Made by a program: the position numbers and the translations under genes. A stretch of 64,000 nucleotides of DNA from Desulfovibrio sp. (GTDB lineage Bacteria > Desulfobacterota > Desulfovibrionia > Desulfovibrionales > Desulfovibrionaceae). The notes below the pieces were generated by a model that did no database searches, was not told the origin of the DNA, and worked only from the letters and a program-made list of their open reading frames with translations. Shown in pieces: positions 17,693 to 24,451 of the stretch (the first letter of the stretch is position 1; every line of letters begins with the position of its first letter). Location of the stretch: assembly GCF_034006445.1 (NCBI RefSeq), contig NZ_JAVESS010000001.1, forward strand, positions 372,001 to 436,000. Reading direction: 5' to 3'.

Positions 17693-19036
17693 TTATTTCC
17701 TTCTGAAGCGGGCGTCCCACTTGTTGTTGCCCGCGCCTTGCTCTCTGCCTTTGCACTGCGTGGTATTTTCGCTGCCGGTGCATTCCACCTTCTGGGGAAC
17801 GTAGATGCCGCCGCGAGGACATTTGGCCTGTCCGGATTCAAAATTCAGCTTGTTGCCCTGGAAGCGGGCCGAGGCGGGGCCGCTGCACACCTGACCATTG
17901 CGCTCACGCACAAAACGGCGGCCGCTGCCCTTTTTGTCAAAGCAGTACTCCGCAATGATGGGCTCATTGGAAGGATGGGAATACAGACCCGTCTCGCTGG
18001 TCCAGCAGCCTTCAAGGAAGCTCAAATCGTTCTTCTTGGCCGCGTCCTCGGGAATGGTCAGATCCTCGTTCTTTTTCTTGGGCTTTTCCGGCTCCTTGGG
18101 CGGCTCAACTGGCTTGGGCTCGGGCTTTGGCTCCGGCTTTTGCTGCTTGGGCTGTTCCTTGGGCTTTTCGGGCTGCGGCGGAGCCACCGGGGTTTCCCCA
18201 AGGAAAGGCTCCACCATTTCTGGTTCCGGCGCAGGTTCTACCGGTTCGGGCTTCTTTTCCTCCACCGGGGGAATCACAGGTTTCACGGGTTTGCACAGTG
18301 CGGCCCGTTCCTGAAGCTGGTTCCACAAAAGGGCCAGTTCGTCATCCAAAGAGGCGGCGCGCTGCTCTTCGGCTGCAAGTTTCTGGCGGTCCACCGGCAT
18401 GCAGCTTGCGGGCAGGGGAGAAGGCAGAAAGCCGAGCGCCGCGCCCAGGAGCCAGAGCAAAAGCAAAAGCAGTAACAGCGGCAGCAGCCAGGGCAGGCAG
18501 CCGCCCCGCACAGGGGCAGCAACCGGAATGACAGAGGCTGCAGGTGGCGGAGGCGGGAGCGCCGCGCCAAGGCGTGTCAGATCCTGGGGCAGGGCTCCGG
18601 GGCTGCCGGGGGCAAAACCCCAGTTGATCAGTACGGGCTGGCCGTTCACAGACCAGATGTCTTCATCTGAAGGATGCTGCAATGCCTGTTGCAGCAACTG
18701 TCCGGAAAGCGCCTGGCGGGCCTGGACATCGGCAGTAAGATTCTGCGCCAGGGCGGCGATGTCACGGGCAAGGGCCGCCGCTTTGAGGCGAAGGGCATTG
18801 GCTTCGGTATCCGTAAGGTCTTTGAGGGGAGTCGCCTGACCCTGCCCCTCGGCATACCAGTCTACCGTATTGCCTTCGGCATCGTGTTGCGGTTCGGCCA
18901 GCAGGGCGGCGTGTTCCGGCCCCAGTTTTTGCAGTAGAATGGCTTTAAGCTGGGCGTGGCAGTCTGTGGCCAGGATTCCCTGGCTGGCAAGCGCCCGCAT
19001 GGGCCCGCGCTGGCTTACGGCTATGCGTATGCTCAT
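17693..19036 (-). CDS. srfA: SrfA-like membrane-anchored protein
   Basis: 447 aa. A cytoplasmic N-terminal domain (1-150) is followed by a Pro-rich stretch, one very leucine-rich membrane helix (180-205), and a long periplasmic linker of Pro, Glu and Lys repeats (about 255-345) that could span the periplasm or peptidoglycan. A Cys-containing C-terminal domain of about 95 residues (NDLSFLEGCWTSET onward) ends the protein. The arrangement and gene order match SrfA; sequence assignment is by context and architecture, so the symbol is tentative. Its ATG overlaps the protease stop by four bases, implying coupled translation. Confidence 0.72.
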   Translation of the reverse strand: MSIRIAVSQRGPMRALASQGILATDCHAQLKAILLQKLGPEHAALLAEPQHDAEGNTVDWYAEGQGQATPLKDLTDTEANALRLKAAALARDIAALAQNLTADVQARQALSGQLLQQALQHPSDEDIWSVNGQPVLINWGFAPGSPGALPQDLTRLGAALPPPPPAASVIPVAAPVRGGCLPWLLPLLLLLLLLWLLGAALGFLPSPLPASCMPVDRQKLAAEEQRAASLDDELALLWNQLQERAALCKPVKPVIPPVEEKKPEPVEPAPEPEMVEPFLGETPVAPPQPEKPKEQPKQQKPEPKPEPKPVEPPKEPEKPKKKNEDLTIPEDAAKKNDLSFLEGCWTSETGLYSHPSNEPIIAEYCFDKKGSGRRFVRERNGQVCSGPASARFQGNKLNFESGQAKCPRGGIYVPQKVECTGSENTTQCKGREQGAGNNKWDARFRRK

Positions 19037-20238
19037 GGCTTGCCTCCTTGCGCGCCCTTGACCCCGTCAGACGAGGTTTGCGGCTGATCGGAATTTTGCG
19101 CGGGCTTTGCCCCATCGGTTTGGACGGCCGGTTGTGATGACCCCTGATCCGGCCCAGACGGCGCAGCCATGGTGACGGGCACTCCGGCTGCCCTCAAAAA
19201 TTCTGCCAGACTGGCGCTTACAATGGCCAGACTGGACTGCCTGTAGGATTCGTCGTCCAGTTTGATAAAGGTATTGATGCCCACAACCTCGCCCTTGTCG
19301 TTAACAAGCGGGCCGCCGCTGTTGCCCTGGGAGACCGTCGCCGTATGGACGATAAGGGCAGGTTTGCGTTCAAGAATGACGCTGACCACGCCGTCGGTGT
19401 AAACCACTTCGGGGGCCGCCGCCGCGTTGCCCTTGAGCAGGGCCGAAAACTGGGGGTCGTCGTTGGTCACTGCGCCCGGGAAGCCCCATGCACTGACTCT
19501 TTCCGTACGCCAGACGTCATTGGACAGCGTCAGGGGCGTGATGGCTGGCCCGCCTTCAACCGCCAGAACGGCAAAATCACGGCCATTGCTTTGTACGGCT
19601 CGCAGAACGCGGGCAGCAAGGGGGGCGCCAGTGGCCTTGTTAACCACAACAGCCTTTTGAGCGGAACCCACCACATGCGCATTGGTTACCACATGCCCCG
19701 GCGACACAAAAAACCCGGAACCCATTGAAAGCCCCTCTTCACGCAAGGCCAGCACAAGAACAGTAGCCTGCTCCATAAGGGCGGCAAAGCCTTGCGGCGT
19801 CTTTACGGGCTGCGAAGCCTGCGGGCTTGCGGGGGTGGGGCGAGCTGACGGTTCGGAGGCTTCAGGCAAAACGTCGCCAGATCTTGCCGCGCCATCGGCC
19901 AGAGGAGGCCATGCAATGCCTGGCGGTGGCGAGACAAGGGGGAGCTTGCGCTGCACTTCGCAAGGTTCTTCTTTAAGAAGCTGGCGCAAGCGAGCGAGAA
20001 AATCTTCACGGGCCTGGTTTTGCTTTTGCAACGCGGTGGTTTCGGACGCTATTTGTCCTTTAAGGTTCTCCGCCGCCTGCCATTCTTTCCAGAAAAGCCA
20101 GATGGCCAGAAGCAGGAGACCTAAAAAGAACAACAGTCCCCAAAACAGGGGACGGCGATACCAGGGCACTACGGAGGCAGGCAGCGAACCGTTGTGCGTT
20201 TCCTGCTCCGGGGCAGCGGGACTGGGCGTTTGACTCAT
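19033..20238 (-). CDS. membrane-anchored trypsin-like (HtrA-type) serine protease
   Basis: 401 aa. One membrane helix (about 30-48), a short coiled-coil-like region (52-95), a Pro/Ser-rich linker and a chymotrypsin-fold protease domain (about 155-345) are visible. The catalytic triad is intact: His188 (TNAHVV), Asp221 (NGRDFAVL) and Ser307 (GNSGGPL). There is no PDZ domain; the C-terminal tail is Gln/Ser/Lys-rich. The protease domain should lie in the periplasm and may process or police the other periplasmic parts encoded in this operon. GGAG lies five bases before the ATG. Confidence 0.88.
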   Translation of the reverse strand: MSQTPSPAAPEQETHNGSLPASVVPWYRRPLFWGLLFFLGLLLLAIWLFWKEWQAAENLKGQIASETTALQKQNQAREDFLARLRQLLKEEPCEVQRKLPLVSPPPGIAWPPLADGAARSGDVLPEASEPSARPTPASPQASQPVKTPQGFAALMEQATVLVLALREEGLSMGSGFFVSPGHVVTNAHVVGSAQKAVVVNKATGAPLAARVLRAVQSNGRDFAVLAVEGGPAITPLTLSNDVWRTERVSAWGFPGAVTNDDPQFSALLKGNAAAAPEVVYTDGVVSVILERKPALIVHTATVSQGNSGGPLVNDKGEVVGINTFIKLDDESYRQSSLAIVSASLAEFLRAAGVPVTMAAPSGPDQGSSQPAVQTDGAKPAQNSDQPQTSSDGVKGAQGGKP

Positions 20239-20268
20239 GGTGACTCCGCGGCGTGCAGCCGCAAAAAA

Positions 20269-20311
20269 TGTTCGCGCGCCCTGCCCAAAAAAGGGCAGGG
20301 CAACGCGAACG
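20269..20311 (-). terminator. operon-internal terminator after the first Srf-locus gene
   Basis: On the minus strand a long stem forms from GTTCGCG-TT-GCCCTGCCC paired with GGGCAGGGC-G-CGCGAAC around a T6 loop, followed by ATTTTTT. It sits between the lipoprotein gene and the protease gene and leaves only about 30 bases before the next start, so downstream genes are probably expressed by partial read-through. Confidence 0.75.
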
Positions 20312-20316
20312 GGCGA

Positions 20317-21114
20317 CTAACCAAGCAGGTTGTTGACGGTTTGTTCGTAGCTGTTCATGCGGGCGTCCACATCGGTGCGCGTAGCTTCAAGTTCTTTGCG
20401 TGAGGACTTCCATTCCGATGCTTCTGGACTCAACTTGGCCTGTTTGACAACGGGTTTGGACTTTTTGGAGCCGGATGCGGGTGAAGAGGCAACCGGCTGC
20501 TCCTTGGCGGTTTCGCCAGCCAGCACGCGCTCGTATTCACTGTCTTTTTGCGCCATGGCAGCCGACGTGTCCTTAAGAATGAACGCCGTTTCTTCAAGGC
20601 CGCTGCGGATTTCATTGTAACGGTCCTGAAGGTCAAAGCGGGTGAGCTGGCCTGCCTTGTACTGATCGACCGCCAGTTTGAACTGCTGGTCATAGCACTT
20701 GGTAGCCACTTTAGCGGCGGCTGTAGCGCGGTTCATGCTGGCAGCCTCGGTTCCCATCTGGCGGTTGTATTGCGCCAGATAGTCAGCGTCACGCTGCTTT
20801 TCTTGGGATTTGCCGTAGATATTGCCGCCAACAGCGCCAGCGGCGCCACCGGCCACAGCGCCTGCCAGCGCTCCTTCAATCTTGCCTGTGGCCAGCCCGC
20901 CGATAAGCGCACCAAGCAGTGCGCCGCCAGCAGCGCCCGCAGCCGTGCTTTTGCCGGTGCTGTTTTCGTCCTGGCGCAGTTGGGCGACAGGCTCATAGCA
21001 CTGGGGATAATGGTTTACCTTGGTCTTTTGCTCACCGTATCGGCTGGTGCAGCCGGAAAAAAGCAGGCTGCCCGCAAGAAGCAGGATAAGAGGAAGATAT
21101 ACGCGCCGCTGCAT
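20317..21114 (-). CDS. glycine-zipper lipoprotein, first gene of the Srf operon
   Basis: 265 aa. A lipoprotein signal with lipobox LFSGC (Cys22) is followed by a glycine-zipper segment (about 55-97, alternating Gly/Ala with GALIGGL and AGGAAGAVGGN) able to insert in or pack against a membrane. The remaining half is charged, helical and coiled-coil-like. It is predicted to be anchored in the outer or inner membrane facing the periplasm. A good SD (AGGAGG) precedes the ATG, and a TATAAT promoter lies 46 bases upstream. The terminator after it suggests it is made in excess over the rest of the operon, as a structural subunit might be. Confidence 0.83.
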   Translation of the reverse strand: MQRRVYLPLILLLAGSLLFSGCTSRYGEQKTKVNHYPQCYEPVAQLRQDENSTGKSTAAGAAGGALLGALIGGLATGKIEGALAGAVAGGAAGAVGGNIYGKSQEKQRDADYLAQYNRQMGTEAASMNRATAAAKVATKCYDQQFKLAVDQYKAGQLTRFDLQDRYNEIRSGLEETAFILKDTSAAMAQKDSEYERVLAGETAKEQPVASSPASGSKKSKPVVKQAKLSPEASEWKSSRKELEATRTDVDARMNSYEQTVNNLLG

Positions 21115-21159
21115 GCCCCGGCCTCCTAATTAAAGTTGAAGAACGTAATCACTTCTTTA

Positions 21160-21189
21160 ATTATACTGCAAATTCATGCAAAACAGCAA
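21160..21189 (-). promoter_or_regulatory. sigma-70-like promoter of the Srf operon
   Basis: On the minus strand TTGCTG (21184-21189) and a perfect TATAAT (21160-21165) are separated by 18 bases. An imperfect inverted repeat, AATTAAAG...CTTTAATT with inner GAAG/CTTC, covers 21127-21163 between the -10 box and the start codon and could be an operator or an mRNA hairpin. Confidence 0.6.
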
Positions 21190-21702
21190 GTCCCGGCAGG
21201 GCATGAGGCTGCGGGGCTGAGTGCATAACCTTAAAAACCTGTGGCCTATGATGTCAAAACTGCAGGGGTATTAGTGGATTTAATCTTTAGCAAAGGTAAA
21301 AACCCCCAGAGTATTTAACACGTAAAATGCGCGCGTACGGCAGGCAAAAACCTGCCTACTCGCATTTCGTGGTAAGGATTATCAGGAAAATCCTTAAGCG
21401 CAGTCAATGCATTTCATTGTATTCGACACGTAAAAGCAGAAGCTTAATGCGCAGATAAACACGCTTGCGCCTTTATGGCGAACGTCTGTTCACGCAACCG
21501 CCAGCGTGGTTTCAGGATAAAATTACGCTGGCGTGGTGGGGGACTGGCGCCAGCATATTTGACAAGGGCCAGGCAGTGGTTAAACATCTCGTTCGGCGCG
21601 TTTGGGCTGTGTTGTTTTATACAGTTCGTGAATAGTGCCGACAGACCCGTAGAGGCTGGCGCACTGCCGCCATTTTTTCACCATGCTACCTTGTGAGTCA
21701 TC
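21190..21702. other. long intergenic region with repeat-like segments
   Basis: No gene is supported here. The region contains several short hairpins (for example GCAGG/CCTGC at about 21341-21357 and AGGATT/AATCCT around 21375-21393) and a 33-base segment at 21464-21496 that is similar to one at 34298-34330. A rightward promoter for the zinc-ribbon gene must lie here, but I cannot place it. Confidence 0.45.
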
Positions 21703-21906
21703 ATGGCTTTTTCAGCTTCCCGCGATGCCAAAACTACCATTGCCTGCCCCAACTGCGCAGACAAACTTCATATCACACGTACCTGCCATGAAGTGTTCAT
21801 GCGCTGCCCGTCCTGCAAGGCTGAATTCCCCTTGCAAGGGTATATCAAGCAGGCTGACGATGCCATGGAAAGCTTTTTGGAAAACGTGTACTGCAACAGA
21901 ATCTGA
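21703..21906 (+). CDS. small double CPxC zinc-ribbon protein
   Basis: 67 aa, no signal sequence. Two metal-binding knuckles, CPNC (residues 15-18) and CPSC (34-37), are spaced as in a zinc ribbon, and an acidic helical tail follows. Only a weak SD (GTGAG) precedes the ATG. Similar small ribbons often bind nucleic acid or act as assembly factors; the function here is not known. It stops just before the convergent flavoprotein gene. Confidence 0.65.
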   Translation: MAFSASRDAKTTIACPNCADKLHITRTCHEVFMRCPSCKAEFPLQGYIKQADDAMESFLENVYCNRI

Positions 21907-21908
21907 AA

Positions 21909-23258
21909 TCAGTCTTGCTTCGGGCGTAGAGCGGCAGTCTGCGGGTTGACTCCGGCCACCGCCCTGCCAGCGGCCATGCCGCTGGCCCAGGCCCAATGCA
22001 GGTTGTATCCCCCAAGCAGACCGGCCACATCAAGGATTTCTCCCGTAATATACACATTGGGGCAACAGCGGCTGGCCATGGTCTGTGGGTCTACCTCGCT
22101 GACGGCTATGCCGCCAAGGCATGCTTCAGCTTTTTTCAGTCCGGCCACGCCTGTGGGCTGTATCCTGTACCTGTGAACAGCCTCTTCCAGTGAAGCGCGC
22201 ACTGCGCGCGACAGTTCTGCGGCCTTGCGTCGTGCGCTTTCCAGCGGCAACAGGGCGTCAACCAGTCGTTGCGGCAGCAGCCGGGCCAGCAAGGCCCGTG
22301 GGGTTTGCCTGCCGGACTCGTGATTGTCCAGAAGCGCCTTGAATTGTTGATTTGGGAGGAAGTCGATGCATACCTCCATTCCCTCTTCCCAGTAGAGGGA
22401 TGCCTTGAGTGCGGCTGGCCCGCTCAATCCTTCATGGGTGAAAAGAAGATGGTCCTGCCACTGCTGCTCCCCTACGGAGATGCACACCGGCAGGCTGATG
22501 CCCGTCAGGGCCGTCAAAGGATGGTTTTGCGGCAGAATGAGCGGGCTCAAGGCCGGACGCGGCGGCACCAGGCTGTGCCCGAGGCTCTGGGCCAGCCTGT
22601 ACCCCTGACCGCTGCCGCCAACTTGCGGCCACGCAGGGCTGCCCATGGCAAGGACGATGTTTTTTGCCTGCCAGATGCCCGAAGCGGTTTGCACTTCAAA
22701 CACACCGTCAGCAACAGAGACGGATTCCACAGGATTCTTGCATTCCACGCGGCATCCGCGCTGGCGGCAATCTTCCAGCAGGGCATTGACCAGCCTCTGC
22801 GCCGGAACCGTCAAAAAAAGTTGCCCGTGTTCCCGTTCTTCAAACGGCAAATGCCATTGGCGCACAAGGCGCACCATGTGTGCCGGGGTAAAAGACCGCA
22901 GGGCAGGGGCGCAAAAACCGCTGTTTGGCTCGCCGCAGCAGCGATAGCTCGCCATGCCAACCTGGCGATTGGTGAAATTGGCCTTGCCGCCCCCGCTGAC
23001 GGCCAGCTTGCGGCCAGGGGTCGCACCGCGTTCGAGTACGACCACCTTCAGGCCACGCCCGGCAGCTTCTCTGGCGCACATGAGCCCGGAGGCTCCTGCA
23101 CCCAGGATCAGCACGTCTGTGACGTCCTTGCCAGTGTGACGGCCGCGTCCGCCATGGGCGTGCGGTTGACGCAGGGGGGTGGGAAGCGTGGACGGTGTTT
23201 CGCCGCTGAAATTTGACAGCGCTTTTCGGGGAGCGTTATGTAAATGAGTTGTCTGCAT
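21909..23258 (-). CDS. HI0933/BaiN-family FAD-dependent oxidoreductase
   Basis: About 449 aa. The FAD-binding Rossmann motif VLILGAGASGLMCAREAAGR, the following PGRKLAVSGGGKANFTN, and the C-terminal YITGEILDVAGLLGGYN are hallmarks of the HI0933-like flavoproteins (the family that includes BaiN). The substrate is not known. I use the ATG at 23258 (MQTTHLH); it lacks a good SD and gives a roughly 50-residue disordered extension before the Rossmann fold, so a later start is possible. The longer open frame to 23381 would collide with the divergent hydrolase promoter. Confidence 0.85.
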   Translation of the reverse strand: MQTTHLHNAPRKALSNFSGETPSTLPTPLRQPHAHGGRGRHTGKDVTDVLILGAGASGLMCAREAAGRGLKVVVLERGATPGRKLAVSGGGKANFTNRQVGMASYRCCGEPNSGFCAPALRSFTPAHMVRLVRQWHLPFEEREHGQLFLTVPAQRLVNALLEDCRQRGCRVECKNPVESVSVADGVFEVQTASGIWQAKNIVLAMGSPAWPQVGGSGQGYRLAQSLGHSLVPPRPALSPLILPQNHPLTALTGISLPVCISVGEQQWQDHLLFTHEGLSGPAALKASLYWEEGMEVCIDFLPNQQFKALLDNHESGRQTPRALLARLLPQRLVDALLPLESARRKAAELSRAVRASLEEAVHRYRIQPTGVAGLKKAEACLGGIAVSEVDPQTMASRCCPNVYITGEILDVAGLLGGYNLHWAWASGMAAGRAVAGVNPQTAALRPKQD

Positions 23259-23364
23259 GGAGTGAAAATATACAAGTCGGCAAGGTCTGCCAAGGCGTCC
23301 TATGGCGCGCCGGGCAGGACGTGCACCAGGCTGACAAGAAAAATGTTCACGGATTGAGAGGATC

Positions 23365-24363
23365 ATGCCCGTACTTGCCACAACCTATGCTTGCCCCTGG
23401 TTTATGACCAACCCCCATGTCAACACCATGTGGCCGTCGCTTTTCCGGCCGCAGCCACCGGCTTCACCCAAGGTGTCACGCCAGCGTATAGATACGCCTG
23501 ACGGTGATTTTCTTGACATTGACCTGCATCCGGCCTCTGACGCGCCTGACCGGAAATTCGGATTGGGCCGGGCCATTGCCATTGTGTCGCATGGTCTTGA
23601 AGGCAACAGCCGCCGCAAGTACGTCCTTGGCATGACCGCAGCGTTGCGGGCTTTGGATTTTGACGTGCTGGCCTGGAACATGCGCTCCTGCTCCGGCGAA
23701 CCCAACCGCACGTCACGTCTGTACCATATGGGGGAAATTGAAGACCTTTCCACGGTTGTGCGCTTTGCCGAGACCTTCAACCGTCCCTTGCTGCTGGCGG
23801 GTTTCAGCATGGGGGGCAATCAGATATGCCGCTACCTTGGCGGCGAAGCGGCGTCCTCGCTGGTCAAGGCAGCTGTAGTGGTATCGGTGCCGTGCGATTT
23901 GTCCGCTGCCGCGCCGATTATGGATGGTCCTTCCTGCCGTATATATATGTGGCATTTTTTGCGCACGCTGCGCGAAAAAGTGCGTTACAAGGCCGCCCAT
24001 TTTCCGGGATATCCTTCTGTGGAGGGTCTGGAGTCCATCCGCACCTTTGCCGAGTTCGACAGTCGTTTTACCGCCCCGACATTCGGGTTTTCCTCAGCGG
24101 AAGACTATTGGAAAAAAAACACTGTGCTGCCTGACCTGCCGCGCATAAGCGTTCCCACCTATCTTCTGCTGTCTGCGGACGACCCTTTCTGTGCGCCATC
24201 CTGTTACCCGTGGGACACGGCGCGTTCAAGCCGACATTTGTTTCTTGAAGTTTCAGCGCATGGCGGGCACGTGGGTTTTGTTCAGGCTGGCGGCATATAC
24301 TACAGCGAACGGCGCGCGCAGGAATTTGTGCGAGGTCTGGTGGAGCAGGGCATTTTTGACTGA
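23365..24363 (+). CDS. YheT-family alpha/beta hydrolase
   Basis: 332 aa. Alpha/beta hydrolase fold with the YheT signature order: [14 protein letters not shown] at the N terminus, [13 protein letters not shown], nucleophile elbow GFSMGG (Ser about 150), acidic residue in SADDPF, and histidine in HGGHVGF. The family is thought to contain esterases; the substrate is not known. GAGAGG lies just before the ATG. Its stop codon lies inside the first of two palindromic repeats shared with the convergent helicase gene. Confidence 0.87.
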   Translation: MPVLATTYACPWFMTNPHVNTMWPSLFRPQPPASPKVSRQRIDTPDGDFLDIDLHPASDAPDRKFGLGRAIAIVSHGLEGNSRRKYVLGMTAALRALDFDVLAWNMRSCSGEPNRTSRLYHMGEIEDLSTVVRFAETFNRPLLLAGFSMGGNQICRYLGGEAASSLVKAAVVVSVPCDLSAAAPIMDGPSCRIYMWHFLRTLREKVRYKAAHFPGYPSVEGLESIRTFAEFDSRFTAPTFGFSSAEDYWKKNTVLPDLPRISVPTYLLLSADDPFCAPSCYPWDTARSSRHLFLEVSAHGGHVGFVQAGGIYYSERRAQEFVRGLVEQGIFD

Positions 24364-24441
24364 ATACCACGGGTATTACCGGGAACCTACTGTGGTGCGC
24401 AAGGTGTCCCCGTGCCACACTGAATACCACGGGTATTACCG
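24359..24441. repeat. two direct repeats of a 23-bp palindromic element
   Basis: An identical 23-base segment occurs at 24359-24381 and 24419-24441, exactly 60 bases apart. Its core AATACC-ACG-GGTATT is an inverted repeat. The pair fills the gap between two convergent genes. It may be a weak bidirectional terminator pair or a protein-binding site. Confidence 0.85.
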
Positions 24442-24451
24442 AAACTTTGTG

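Noticed and set aside
17691-17822. A 44-residue N-terminal extension of SrfB
   Set aside because: It lies inside the end of the SrfA-like gene and reads as basic, out-of-frame sequence; the ATG at 17690 has an SD.
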